A stretch of DNA of 64,000 bases from Solanum dulcamara (taxonomy: Eukaryota; Streptophyta; Magnoliopsida; Solanales; Solanaceae), in NCBI RefSeq assembly GCF_947179165.1, contig NC_077238.1, forward strand, positions 73,350,757 to 73,414,756, written 5' to 3'. Shown here in pieces: positions 23,809 to 35,907 of this stretch (positions are counted from its first letter, which is position 1; the number at the start of each line of letters is the position of its first letter). Position numbers and translations under genes: made by a program. The notes under the pieces are model-generated. The model did no database searches, was not told the DNA's origin, and saw only the letters and a list, made by a program, of their open reading frames with translations.

Positions 23809-24294
23809 TCAAATCATACCCGTCATAATATTTGGAGAGTTCTCTTGATCTTGGCGACTACCCATGGTATACAAGCGGTTTGTACCTCCACTCGTACCTG
23901 AAGTAGTGCCCCTCTGATTACCCTTAGCTAGCGGTGCGGTGGTAGAGAACTGGGCTCTGTTCCCCCATGCCGAACACTCCTTCTGAAAATGGTCCATTTG
24001 GCCGCATTTATAACAACCAACCCTTCCCGCTCTGCATTCTCCAAAGTGGAGCCTACCACACTTGCTGCATGGTGGCTTCCCCCTCGAACCTTGACTTACA
24101 CTGGCCTGGGATTGAGAACCCTGGGGGCTGAAATTTTGGCGACTCTGTCCTTGCCGGTCATACCTGTTCTGCGGCATAGGTGCACTTGCGGTAGATGAGG
24201 CATAATTGGGAGGCCTCTTCTGGAAGAAAGACCTGTTGCCCTTGTTTTGCCTTTGTTCATTCTCATGGCCCGCTAATTTTTCCTTCCTGCTCAA
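23809..24294 (-). pseudogene. Element B gag nucleocapsid with two zinc knuckles
   Basis: A basic, Gln-rich and Ser-rich RNA-binding segment. Zinc knuckles are CSKCGRLHFGEC (residues 76-87) and CYKCGQMDHFQKEC (94-107), the second a standard CX2CX4HX4C. These bind and package element RNA. It is cut off from the capsid part by TAG and TGA stops near 24310-24335. Confidence 0.92.
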
Positions 24295-24330
24295 GTGCTC
24301 TTCTCTTTCCTTTCATTTCTCCTCCTCTAC

Positions 24331-25097
24331 CTATTGAGCATACACCATTAATCTGGCAATATCCATATCCGAGATCAGTAATGCTGCTTTGCACTCCTTC
24401 GTCACATGCCTCCCTAATCCAGAGATGAACTTCCTCATCTTTGACCTCATATCTGGGATCATTTTTGGAGCATACCTGGACAGCTGGATGAACTTCAGGC
24501 CATACTCCTTAACTGTCATGCCTTCCTGTTTCAAATTTACAAACTCCTCCACCTTTGCTTCCCTCAATTCTCGGGGAAAGAAGTGGTCAAGAAAGGCTCC
24601 CTCAAATTCATCCCACCTAGCAGGTTCAGCATACTCACCCCTACCTTGCTCACATTGGTTATACCAGATGTTTGCCACATCTTTGAGTTGATAAGACACC
24701 AACTCAACCCCCTCAATTTCAGTAACATGCATAACATTCAGAATTTTTCACATCTCATCAATAAAATTTTGGGGATCTTCATCAACCTTAGAACCCGTGA
24801 ATGCCGGCGGATTCATTCTCAGAAAGTCTCGAATTCTGGAGGCAGCAGACGACTCTTGGGAACTAGAGCTAAGAGTTGGCGAATTTTGGTTACCATTTCG
24901 GGCAGCCTTAGTTGAGTGAGCATTGCAATTGCCCCTCTAAATTCTGCCTCTGACATGGGTGCAGGTGGAGTAGCAGGCACTTGGGGTGCCTCCGTATATC
25001 TCACAGGTCGGCCTCTGGCCCTTGCTAGGCGTACCTCTGACTGGGGCATATCTGCATTATCAACATTTCTCTGGCTAGCCGTACGTTTAGGAGGCAT
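24331..25097 (-). pseudogene. Element B gag N-terminus and capsid
   Basis: It starts MPPKRTASQRNVDNADMPQS at 25097. A frame change near 24830-24900 puts RIRDFLRMNPPAFTGSKVDE and PQNFIDEM in another frame, ending at a TGA. The capsid domain follows (24732 down): KDVANIWYNQCEQGRGEYAE, RWDEFEGAFLDHFFPRELRE, EEFVNLKQEGMTVKEYGLKF. This is the retrotransposon gag domain that builds the particle shell. Confidence 0.92.
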
Positions 25098-25296
25098 TAT
25101 CTGTAACGTATGAACGCACGAATTAGAAAGAAAGTTTATAGAGTTTAACTCTATCGCACGAATTCAGAGTATGAAAGAAGTGAAACAATTCCTAATGTCT
25201 TATAGCCTCCTGATTATAAGTGTGGTGCACAACACACCCATAAGCAAGACTCTATTAGACACGGCTTCATAGACTCCATAGGACACTTGAACTCTA

Positions 25297-25309
25297 GGCT
25301 CTGATACCA
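25297..25309 (-). other. Primer-binding site of element B
   Basis: The minus strand reads TGGTATCAGAGCC, the exact complement type for initiator-Met tRNA, 4 bases inside the 5' LTR. It sets the minus orientation. Confidence 0.93.
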
Positions 25310-25313
25310 TGTT

Positions 25314-27766
25314 TGTCACGCCCCGGGAGGGTACCCTAGATGTAACCAGCACCCATAGGCCATTTCTGACCTCCGGGCGAACCACCTGGTCAAGTCACAC
25401 ATTCGTTCTATCACATTCTCTTAGCGGAACTCAATTAATGAAATACTATTCACAATATAGGGGCCGAAGGCCATACATGTTTAACTCGATAAAATAAATA
25501 TAATAAAACTCCTCACAATAACCATTCAACCTCCCCACACTCCAATCTATGAAGCCTCTATCAAAGTCTAAAAGGTGCCAATGACAAGCCCATGGCTACC
25601 ACAATCAAAATAAAGGAGACAACATGAAACTATACAGGGAGCTCAAGATCCTCCGGAAGCTAGAAGGACTCACCACGTAGCTGAAAGTGCGTAAATAATC
25701 AACGGTGCGCTGGTTGAGAATCTCTGGTACCTGTCTCTACATCATAAAACGATGCAGACCAAATGGCGTCAGTACGTGGAATGTACGAGTATGTAAAATG
25801 GCTGGATGAAACAACATCAAGAAAGAATCAGTCAACTCAGAATCTCAACTCACATATATATATATATATACAGGACAACTCACTCAAATGTCCTAAGTCT
25901 AAACAAGAATATAATTTAGATGGGACCAATCACATATCATTTAACTCATTTTGACTCAGAGTACTATCAAGATCTATCTGGGAGTTTCTCTTAACCAACA
26001 ACCATCACTTATGAGCCAGTGACAGTACAACAAGCCGACGTTGTTGCCTCGTCCGTTCATACTTTGCCAGGGCATGAACGAGTCAATCAATCATGGATCC
26101 AATCCAACCAAGTCCTATAATGTCAGGACAAAACTCTCGGGGAAGCATCCGACTTTAACGGTTCAATCCCCCCTACGTTTGGCAACACAGGTATTGGGTT
26201 TGAGTATGGACTATACTCTTGCCCAATTCACTGCTCGATACTCCTCCCAAGACTCAATGCTCATAAAACTTCATCCAATCAACTCAATCAACTCATATCG
26301 ACAAGTATAATTACAACCTTGTCAACTCATAAACTCTATCACAATCGAATCTCTTCCAATCGTACTATCCGATCAATCTCAATCATCTCTTCAAAAAATT
26401 TAATTGCACAATTATAGCAATATATAGACATAACCAATCATTTACTCTATCTGTTTGAGAAATCCTTGAGACTCATCACAACTCAAGACTTTAAATCACA
26501 CTCTAAAATAGGCAACACTTCTTAGGAAAATAACCTCTTTTATCATAATTCACATAGTTAAGAAGATCAATAAAACATATTTAACAACTCATCTTCATCA
26601 ACTCATATTCACATATAGGCTCATTTTGGGAACTCCTTGGCTCAACAACATCAACACATATAGGGTCAAATAAATAGGGGACAAAGTTAATACAAATATA
26701 AACTATACCAAGAAACTCTATTTTCATGAACATCTAACCTCAAAGCAAGAGTAGGGCACATGGGTGGACTCAACCATGTTTTAGATAGCCTTACATACCT
26801 TAGTGAAGAATTGAAGAGAACCTTGTGGTTGGGTCTTCAATGGAGAACTCAAACCTTGAAGCTCTTGGAACTCTTCTTGTTGGAAATGGAGAAGAAGAAT
26901 AAGAAGAAGAGAGAGAGAGGATAGGTTTCTGGGGCTTTTAGAGAGAGAGTAAGGGATTGAAAATGATCCCAAAACTTGTTAGGGCTGATACATATATAAT
27001 TTGGGGGAATTCCCAAATTACCCCTTCTCAAAAGTTCTGAAAAATAGGAAAAAATGCACCTAGCACGATAGTGGCGCGTCACGCCATTCCAGCGCCAGGC
27101 CGATTACGCCTAAAACCTGCACACCTCGGAGTGGCGCGCCGCGCCAAGGACCAAACTACTGAGGCATGTTTCTGGCGCGATAGTGGCGCGTCGCGCCCTT
27201 ATAACGCCAAGGCCAAAGTTTCTGGGTTTTGGAAATTTGGCCTGAAAAACCCTGCACAACCTTTAGTGGCGCGTCGCGCCAAGGACCAAACAACCGAGGC
27301 ATGTTTCTGGCGCGATAGTGGCGCGTCGCACCCTTACAGCACCAAGGCCATTTCCCCAGCAGTTGCAATCCAGGCCAAAAATGAAATTCCTGCCGCGCTA
27401 GTTCGTCTTAGGAGCGTCATATCTTTTGACTCCGAACTCCAAAATTCGCATTCTTGGTGGAGTTGGAAAGAAGACTCGACGAACTTTGATTTAATAGATC
27501 GTGGTCCACCCAGATCGTCATCTATCAAAAGATAGGGTCGTTAGAAGTCAACCCCTCAAGCAAACTCCTCCTCGAACTAAGTCACGACAAATCCTTGGGC
27601 TAAATTTGGTCCTAGGGGTCCTTCATGGCCCCACATCACCTCTAATGCTGCAACATTTCTCAACAACTCATCTTACTCATGCGAAGGCTCCACAATACTC
27701 GAGTCCGACCCTACCCGAATACAAGAAGGGTCCGAATCTTAGGGAAAAATTTTGGGGGGTGTTACA
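25314..27766 (-). repeat. Right (5') LTR of element B
   Basis: It starts TGTCACGCCCCGGG and ends GGGTGTTACA. It matches the left LTR along its whole length with scattered substitutions, many of them at CG or TG/CA pairs, and small length changes in the AT and GAA runs. The palindrome array is at 27060-27346. Confidence 0.95.
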
Positions 27767-29213
27767 TTATCATCCCAAACCTTTTTTTATTTCATCATAA
27801 CACATATACGAAAGCAAGTTCAAGTAATCTATAAGATTTATGGGGTTTTAGAAGTTCACTTGCCTTAATCAATACTTGGTCAATCACTAACTTGAGCCTT
27901 CCATTTCCATATAAAATTCGAATCACACAATCTATCCATATAGTGATTCACAATCAAAATACGTAGCTAACAACACCAAAATCATGAAATTTGAGGAAAA
28001 GGGTCAAAATGACTCAAAAATCCGATTCTTGAAATGGGGTTTAAATCTGAGAATTTTTGGATAAAAATGATTCTCAAAGCATTAGAAACTCATTAGCGAA
28101 AACCATTTCAAAAATGGAGTTCAAAACAGTCCATAATCACCTTTTAAAAAAATTTAAAGTTTTTGAAGAAATTTCCCAGAATTTGGGTTTCAAAATCCTT
28201 AATTCGAAGTCAAAAGCATGATAAAATGGATGGGCAATGTAGATTTTAGGTTAAGAAAACTTACGTACCCAATCAAATAGTCTCAAAAAATCACTTCACA
28301 AATCGCCTAATCTAGTTCCAAAAGTCCAAAAATGGAAGAAAGGTTAAAACCCTAGCCAAAACCCTCTCAGGTATCACTTTTGTAAACCACGGGTCGCTTT
28401 TGCAGGAATCGCGATCTTGACCTAGTGTCGCTTAAGCGAACTCCGATAAAATTCTGGTCATTTCAAAAGTGATGGGTCCTTCGCAAAATCATAGCGAAAG
28501 CAATCAACCCATTTGCGATTGCTAGGTCTGAGAGACATCAGAAACATAGTAGTTTCACTACTTCCAAAATCACTCCGGATGGACCCTCGGGATTCGATCG
28601 AAACCCCGCACACACAAACCATATATGTAAACCTACTAAATTCGATATTTTGGACTCAATAGAATTGTTGGAATTTAAATTTGAGGTCTTCTTGATCTGA
28701 AATCCAAAAAGTAGCAACCAAACTAACTCTATGCCTTAAAAGACCAAAGCACCCTCAGAGCTTCTGAAAAATACACAGGAACTCTTTCTAGACCCAAAAT
28801 CATTCCTCAAATCCAATGTAGTCATCGAAATTCCAACTAAGCATCCAAACTCCAAATATTGATCAAACTCAACTCTAAGTACAAAAACTCAATAATTTTC
28901 AACTTAGGACTTCAAATCCATGATATAACCCCGAAATTGATCCCGTCAACTCTCCTAGATCAAATTTCACATTCTAGAGCAGTTGGAATCCACATGATTT
29001 CATTCTGAGACACGAAACTCCAAATAATACCGAATACCACTATTTCACAACTTAAGCTTTCAAAACTCAAATCTTTCCAAAAATCTCAACTTTTCACAGA
29101 ATTTCACAAAACCGACATCAAATATTGATCAAACATGTCTCAGGGCAACTACCAAAAGGGGTAAAATGGTCATTTTAAAAAAATTATCAAAAAAAAACTT
29201 CAGGATCATTACA

Positions 29214-30389
29214 GTAATCTCCAAAAAAATATATTTTTAAGATGTATATATAGAGTTACTTAAATTTCCTTGCGGGGAAAACCCCTCATGAACCAAACTG
29301 ACACAGATTGCTACTTTTTCACTATCATCTCGCGACCCACCTCATTGGGCCCCCTGCGACGGGCTATTTGGCCAATGAGTTTTTTCTTTTTCCACCAAGC
29401 TTCTCCATTGCTAGCTGTTGCGATGCAATTTGTGTCGTTGGTCATGAGGCAATAACTTTACCAATATTTTTCATTAATTGTTTTCACTTTAGCTAGTGTT
29501 TGGTCACAAATTCTCAAATATTTTTGGCAAGCCATTAATTTTGGGTGAAGTTTCAATATGCATTTAAACATAGATTTTTGGAGAAATATTCAATTTTAAA
29601 AAAATATGATTTATACTCATAAGTTCTAAAAAAAATATTTAAAATACCCATAAGTTTGTATTATCATTTTATAATGAACATGTTCCGTAAACATTCTTGA
29701 CAACAAACACAATTAATATGAATCTAAAAAAAGAGGAAGAAAATAAAAGAAAAATACCATTGATTTGTATGCGAAAAACTGCTATTACTACTATTTGGAA
29801 GTGACTTCGGAGAGAAGGCTTAGAGAAAAATTGTATATAATATATTAATTGTATGAATTTTGTATAACAAACCAGGACAAAAATTTAGTCCAAACAATAA
29901 ATGATGGGTATATTTATAAAATATAAAAGTTTGAGATAAATTTTTAAAAATTCTCCAAATACTAGAATTTGGCCTAAATACTAGTTTTTTCTAAAATTTA
30001 AAAGCTTAAAATGTTTGCCAAATATATTAGTCAAGTAATGTCAAGTTGTATGGACAAACACTATTTGTCAAAATTTTTCTCAATATATTTAGAGATATTT
30101 TTGGCCAAACGGCACCTAATCTCCATACTTGGTCTTGCACCTTCGAACTAACTCAAATTGGACTTTGTGGCTTCTACTCAGACTTCGAAGCCCAATATAT
30201 CTTTTTTGGCTCAAATCTTTCATTTTTGTCCTACACATCAAAAGCAATAAACATAAGTGTTGTTCGTGAAATCAATACTCAAAGAGACAATAAAAGCACT
30301 AAATACAAGACAAATCATAACTAAATATACGACTTTTTGACCTCACATCATGTTGTTTTATCCCTCTTCTAATGACTTTAACTTGTGAA
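29214..30389. other. Spacer with a possible MITE-like segment
   Basis: No gene is recognised. From about 29493 (TAGTGTTTGGTCACAAATT) to 30118 (TTTTGGCCAAACGGCACCTA) the outer edges are roughly inverted copies (GTTTGGYCA). This suggests an AT-rich miniature inverted-repeat element, but the repeats are imperfect and I found no target duplication. Confidence 0.35.
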
Positions 30390-30830
30390 TTTTATGATAG
30401 TGATTATGGAGGAGCTATTGATGATAGAAAATCACATCTAGTTTGTGATTTTTTTAGGTGATTGTGTTATTTTTTAGAGTTCAGAAAAATAGTCCATTGT
30501 TACTCTTCCTTCTTGTGAACAAAATGTGGCAACAACATCATGTACGTGTCATTTTATTTGGTTGAGAAGATTGTTGAAGGAGCTCAATTTGCCACAAATT
30601 GAAGCCACATAGATTTATGTTGTTAAAAAATTCATGCAAGCACTTGCCAAAAAATTAGTGTATCGTGGTCGAAGCAAACATATAGACACAAAGATTCACA
30701 TCATGAATGCATTGACAAGGAGGACATAGAACTCAAGTACATGAAATTTCACTATTATGTCACAAATATCTTTATAAAACCTCTCAAATTTTAGGACTTT
30801 GAAAGATTAATATTTCTTCGTCTATAAAAT
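30390..30830 (+). pseudogene. Ty1-copia RNase H fragment
   Basis: Translation across several frames gives GGAIDDRKS, IVTLPS, TSCTCHFIWLRRLLKELNLP, QIEAT, IYVVKKFMQALAKKLVYRGR and SKHIDTKIH, then a decayed ADIFTKPL-like end. This is the C-terminal RNase H of copia polyproteins, in the right order. There are many stops and no RT or integrase. It ends just before the LTR at 30857. Confidence 0.82.
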
Positions 30831-30989
30831 GAGACCCTCGGCTTCTTATTTTATATTGTCGTGATTCGAATTCGGGCGTGATGGCACTTATCCTTTTTCA
30901 CTGGATAAGTCAGCCTAAAACCCAACATTTACGAAAGCTAATGCAGAAATAATTTAAATAGATAGATAAATATACAAAAGCAGAAGGAC

Positions 30990-31205
30990 CATGTATCCGT
31001 CGGAATTATTTTCCATCGGTATCATCATCAATCGCCAGAACCATTTCCATCGACAAAAGTATCAATCCACCGAAACCATTTCCCATAGGCGTAAGTATCA
31101 ATCCACCGAAATCATTTTCCATCGGCATAGTATCAATCCACTGGAACTATTTCCCATTGACATAGGTATCAATCCGCTGGAACCATTTTCCATCGGCATA
31201 GTCAT
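30990..31205. repeat. Minisatellite of about 35-40 bp, six units
   Basis: Degenerate units contain CATCGGCATAGTATCAATCC and CGAAACCATTTCC variants. The 114-codon open frame here (30991-31335) is a by-product of the repeat and not a gene. The family A LTR at 7569 has different tandem units at this place. Confidence 0.85.
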
Positions 31206-32445
31206 AAATCGAGTCTCATCACCGTGTTTCAAAAGCAATGTAAATAAGCATGTTCACACAAATAATGAGAGAATGATAGTGTTCAAAGTCACAACGCAAT
31301 TCATATCAATGCAATTCATGTCACACTATCAATAATATATCAACATCAACAAGTACATCATTTACATCATTATAATTCATCAAGTCTACATTTCATTATC
31401 CCTTTATCACATTTAGGATCAATCAATGAGCAAGTATGCCCAAGTCTATTCTCATAATCAACAATGAGCAAGTGACAATTTCATCAAGTTCTTAATCACA
31501 TTTATGATATCATATCATTTCATCAAGTTCATGCCAAGTACAAGTCAAGGAGTTCTCGTGTCCAATCAACATCATAGCACACACATAGTCCTTTTATTAA
31601 TTCGATCTTTCATTAAGCACAATTCACATGATTATCATACCAAAACTTATTTCCATTACTCCCTACCACATATACGAAAGTAAGTTCAAGTAATCTACAA
31701 GATTTATAGGATTTTAGAAATTCACTTGCCTTAATTGATACTCGGTCAATCACTAACTTGAGCCTTTCCTTTAAGAATAGCCTACAACACACCACAATCT
31801 ATCCAACTTATGATTCACCGAGTCTAATGACACCAAAAAATATGAAATTTGGGAAAAAGAGTCAAAATCACGCAAAAATTTGATTTTGAAAATGGGGTTT
31901 CAATTCGGGAATTTTTGGATGAAAATGATCCTCAAAGCATTAGGAATCCATTAGAGAAAACCATTTCAAAAATGGAATTCAAAACAACCCACAATCACCA
32001 TTTTAGGAAATTTGAAGTTCTTGAAGAAATTCTCAAAATTTAGGGTCCAAAATCCTTGATTTGAAGTTAAAATCATGATATAAATGATGGGTAATGTAAA
32101 GTTTAGGTTAAGAACACTTACCCAATCAAATAGCCTGGAAATATCACTCCACAAATCGCCTAATCGAGTTCTTAAAGTTTGAAATGGTGAATTGAACCAA
32201 AATGCCGTCTAAACCCTCTCAAATGTCGTAAAAGTGACACAGAGGTCACTTTAGCTACCATAGGGTCACTTAAACGAAGCCCGCAAAAATAATCCTCCCC
32301 TTCGCTTTTGCGAAGGGTCTCCTCTAAAGCAGACGTTGCTAAAGCAACATCCCTTTCGCAAAAGCTAATGCACTAGATATCAGCAACAACAAATTTCACA
32401 AAACAAATCACTAGGTCTCCAAATCGACCCCCGAGATTCATTTGG

Positions 32446-33520
32446 AGAAGGTTCTCAAACCAAGTTACAACCAATGTGAAACCAAAAAATTCATACAAAC
32501 AAGGTAACGAGTCTAAGGGAAGGATCAAGCTTGAAAGAAATGGACGGACGTAGGCTTAATAGTGAACGCAAATCCCTCTGCTTATAAATATGAGATTAAT
32601 GACTTAAATAAAAGAAAGATGTCGAGAGAAAGTCTTAGCCCTTAAAATGCATTGCGAAAAGAGATCGAAGATAAATATTTTCTGATGCAGTGCGGGCACT
32701 GGATGGAAAAGATATATAAAGGAACAACCCACCAAAAGGGCATACCTCAAGGGGCACCAATCTCCTTTGGCAAAGATCTATCTGCATGAAGCCGACCTAT
32801 GGATAGAAATAAAGATGCAGGAAAGGTGTAAAGCAAAGAAGAAATCCAAATTTTCTTTGGGAGTGTGAGATAGGCAGACGGGAAGTACACAGTTAAACAA
32901 CCGATGGGGTTTCTAGCAGTAATAGCTGAACTAATCAGATAGGCCACCTCAAACTTGGAGCTGACATTTAAATCAGAAATGAACATCTGGTCCCGACTAT
33001 CCGTCAAACGTAGACTAAAGCGAAAGATCCCAAAATGCAACACAACAAGGTGTCATTAGACCGTAGCTTATGCGAAGGAAGAAGATAATCAATCAAAATT
33101 GAGACAGGGAGGAGAGGCGAAAGAGAGATTTTCGAGCCTACAAGCAGCAAGCAATAATGGCTTTTCAGCCACTGCGCGCTAGCTTGTAGTTTAGGGGTAT
33201 AGTAGGGGTGCCCCTTTCTCAAACTTTTATATGATATGAGGTAAGCTTTTTAAAACCCTAGTTTTGGAGTTTTCTCCAACCAAACTATACCTTACTAATA
33301 AAAAGGGGTTTCCCTTTTTCAGCTGCATTGCACTGCCGCATAAACAATGGATACTCTAGGTTGGATGAGCAACTTTTTATTTGGTCTCTGTACCAATAGT
33401 AGAGTGACTTGCTACTTTCAATTAGAAAAAGAAGATTGAGCAAGGCAAAGGAGAAAGGCGTTGTCCCCCATTCTCTGGTAACCCGCTGCTGTATATGTAG
33501 AAAAAGAAGGAAGAATTCTA
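32446..33520. other. Foreign insert in LTR A, possible organellar DNA
   Basis: The LTR alignment breaks after GAGATTCATTTGG (about 32445) and resumes at ACACATAAACCATATATG (about 33521). The 1.07 kb between has no match to the other family A LTRs. It is less AT-rich and purine-rich, with overlapping minus-strand open frames of 98, 72 and 80 codons of no known family. The texture (runs such as GAAAGAAGG, AGGGGTGCCCC) resembles plant mitochondrial intergenic DNA. I could not identify a mitochondrial gene, so this is an inference. Confidence 0.45.
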
Positions 33521-34128
33521 TACACATAAACCATATATGCTACCATACTAAATTTAAAATTTTAGAGACTCAATGAAACTGTCGGAATTTGAATTCGAGG
33601 TCTCCTTGACCCGGAATCCAACAAGTCTCAATCAAACTAACTCTAAGCCTCAAAAAGATCAAAACGCCCTCAGAGCTTTCAAAAAATACACAAGAACTCT
33701 CCCTATGCCTAAAATCAAACCCGAATCCAATGGAGTCGTCGAAATTCAATTTCGAGCATCCGAACACTCCAAATGTTGACCAAAGTCAACTTTGAACTCA
33801 AAAACTCAATTATTTCCAACTCAGGACCTCAAATCCTAGATATAACCCCGAATAGATTCCTTTAACTCTCCTAGACCAAATTTCACATTTCGAAGTGGAT
33901 GAAATCAATGAAATTCTATTTTGAGACTCAAAATTTCAAATGACACCGAATACCACTATTTGACAACTTAAGCCTTCAAAACTCAAATCTTTTCAAAAAC
34001 CTTAACTTTTTAAAGAATTTTCCAAAATCAATTTTGAATACTGATCAAACATAACTCGGGGCAACTATCATGAGGGGTAAAATAATCATTTTATAAAATT
34101 ACCAAAAATAACCTTCAGTGTCATTACA

Positions 34129-35840
34129 TGTACACTATAGGAAGCAATAGAGAGTAATCTATAGATTATTTTTGATATTTTGTGAGAAAATAGTATGAGA
34201 GTAATATTATAGTGAGTTTTGTGGAATAAATGAGTGTTGTTTCCTTTGAAGGTGTAATATTTTTTTGACACCACCAATTTATAATCATTGGTATGATATA
34301 TATTGCTCTTTTCTTATATTATATTTTACCTCATTAAAAAAATTGATATTGTTGTTACTCTCTTATTTTTGTTATTTAACTTTTATATTATTCTTGGGTG
34401 GAATTATTATTTTCACAACATACGATATATACTAAACCCACACTCGTTATCACATAAATAATAGAAGATTGCACTCCGATATTGCTAGTTCGTGTGTTTA
34501 CTTTTTAAAATTTTGAACCTCTTTAGTTAAAATCCTGACTTCGTCACTGCAAGAACTTTGAATACTGAATCGTGGCTTATTCTTATGCTAGTTTCAAAAA
34601 TTCGGTGTTGTGCACGGACCCAATATTTGTTCACAAATTTATTGTAGTTATATTAATTAAACGAGATTAAACCATCTCATTAAGTGTAAAATAAATACCT
34701 AATAAATATTATTAATATTGATAAATTTTAAGTGGTATTGATTAAATGATTTAAAATTTTTACTCTAAAATAAATTATAATATATATTTGTGTGGTAGTA
34801 AATCATCTCATTTTTCCTGCGCAAATCTAATATGAAGAAGTCCATTGAGATGTATAATTAAAGTATTTTTCGTCATCAATCGTTGATATTTTACTCAAAA
34901 TATTTATAAAATATACACAAATATTATCGGCATTCAAAATAATAAAATTATAACTAAAGAATATGAAATTAAAAGTAAAAGTCACAGCAAAAGTGGATCC
35001 CATAATTTCAAAAAAATTATACAGTAATTAAATTAAAGTAAAACAAAAAAATAATTTAAATTTTTTTTCTCGCAAATGCCCTTGCTGAAGCAGACACGTC
35101 TATGTTAACGTCTCTGCTTCAGCTCAAACTCTCTCTAGTATAATAAGAGAGAGAATGTGTAGGAGTAGCGAAACAGTTGAAATATCAACACTTTACTCTC
35201 ACTACTCAACCAATCACAGTTTTCTTTCCACAAAAAAGATAAATAAAGAGTTGACAGTATGTAAATGAAGGATCAGCTAGGTTACGCAATAATGGTAAGT
35301 AAATAAAGAAGGAACAAAAATAACTTCGGTTAGACAGGTGCAGCCAATTACCATAGCAATATATGATACTTTAAATGTGGATTCACACATTTATATTTAA
35401 GTAATTTTTAAAAAAATATAACACTATTTTATATAATTTAAGGAGGAAAATATAGATTCACGTGAATCCTCAGAACCTCCCTAAATACGCTTCTGATTAT
35501 ATATATTGGAAATCTTACGAAATATATTTGATTGTAGAAATTAAAAAGAAATTATAAAGAATTTGCACTAGTAAGAGTAATAAAGGATAAATGACAGAAA
35601 CGGTTCCTTTTTAGTAAGTAATGTAATTCAATTCCACAAAAGGAAGGATAAGAAATATGAATAATGATTATTCAAGCTCCAGCTATTATGCCACCTTAAT
35701 CATAACACCCACAATTAATTTTTGACTTTGGGTGCCACATTATGTATATTATTTATTTACTTAAATTATCAGTACTATTTTAAATTTTGATAAATTTTTA
35801 GGAATCTTGAAGTGTAAGGAGCTAATTATATTCAATATCT
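34129..35840. other. AT-rich intergenic DNA, no gene recognised
   Basis: Only short fragments stand out: a segment near 34490-34560 and one near 35380-35495 resembling the dispersed repeat at 3640-3815, and the hairpin at 35085-35122. No open frame or splice-like coding stretch could be supported. Confidence 0.5.
35085..35122. repeat. 15-bp hairpin with 8-base loop
   Basis: CTGAAGCAGACACGT pairs with ACGTCTCTGCTTCAG with one mismatch, around the loop CTATGTTA. No terminator-like U tract follows on either side. Confidence 0.85.
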
Positions 35841-35907
35841 ATTTTTTTTAATTTACAAAAATCTCTTAAAATTAGTGAAATTCGTATACATTCCAAAATA
35901 TTTTGAT

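Larger units (their letters stand above)
17796..27766 (-). mobile_element. Ty3-gypsy chromovirus-like element B, full length
   Basis: LTRs lie at 17796-20245 (2450 bp) and 25314-27766 (2453 bp). They are near-identical, with a perfect 5-bp target duplication TTATC (17791-17795, 27767-27771). In minus sense the order is 5' LTR, initiator-Met primer site, gag with zinc knuckles, protease, RT, RNase H, integrase, chromodomain-like tail, polypurine tract, 3' LTR. This is the Ty3-gypsy order, and the C-terminal segment fits the Del/Tekay group of plant chromoviruses. The polyprotein is broken by several stops and frame shifts, so this copy cannot act on its own. It is younger than its host, element A. 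Confidence 0.96.
7569..29213 (-). mobile_element. LTR retrotransposon A, old, with two later insertions
   Basis: Two related LTRs bound this element: 7569-10403 and 16324-29213, the latter split by element B. Both start TGTCACGATCC on the plus strand and end in ATTACA. An initiator-Met-like primer site next to the right LTR shows that the element runs on the minus strand. Flanks are ATAAT (7564-7568) and GTAAT (29214-29218), a probable 5-bp target duplication with one change. Without its two insertions the element is about 9.9 kb. The interior has no recognisable protein, so it may be a long-decayed gypsy copy or a non-coding large-LTR element. Confidence 0.8.
16324..29213 (-). repeat. Right (5') LTR of element A, split by element B
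   Basis: The LTR consists of 16324-17795 plus 27767-29213, joined across the element B insertion. Net length is about 2914 bp once B and one copy of its target duplication are removed. It carries three copies of the 72-bp type unit (17350-17560) and a GC-rich block at 28376-28540. It ends GATCATTACA. Confidence 0.85.
30857..34128 (-). mobile_element. Lone LTR of family A with a 1.1-kb insert
   Basis: It starts TGTCGTGATTCG and ends GTGTCATTACA, and follows the family A LTR in order: AAGTCAGCCTAAAA, a single 72-bp unit (31320), the gcga-type block (32220-32370), then the end region. No interior or partner LTR is adjacent, so it is probably a solo LTR. Flanking 5-mers (TATAT, TGTAC) do not match, so deletion or age may have blurred the edges. 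Confidence 0.75.

Noticed and set aside
27071..27535. 154-codon plus-strand open frame
   Set aside because: It lies wholly in LTR B and its repeated peptide (RRAKDQTTEACFWRDSGAS) is the translation of the GC-rich palindrome array, not a protein.
35085..35122. Rho-independent style terminator
   Set aside because: Such terminators are bacterial; this is plant nuclear DNA and no T tract follows the stem.
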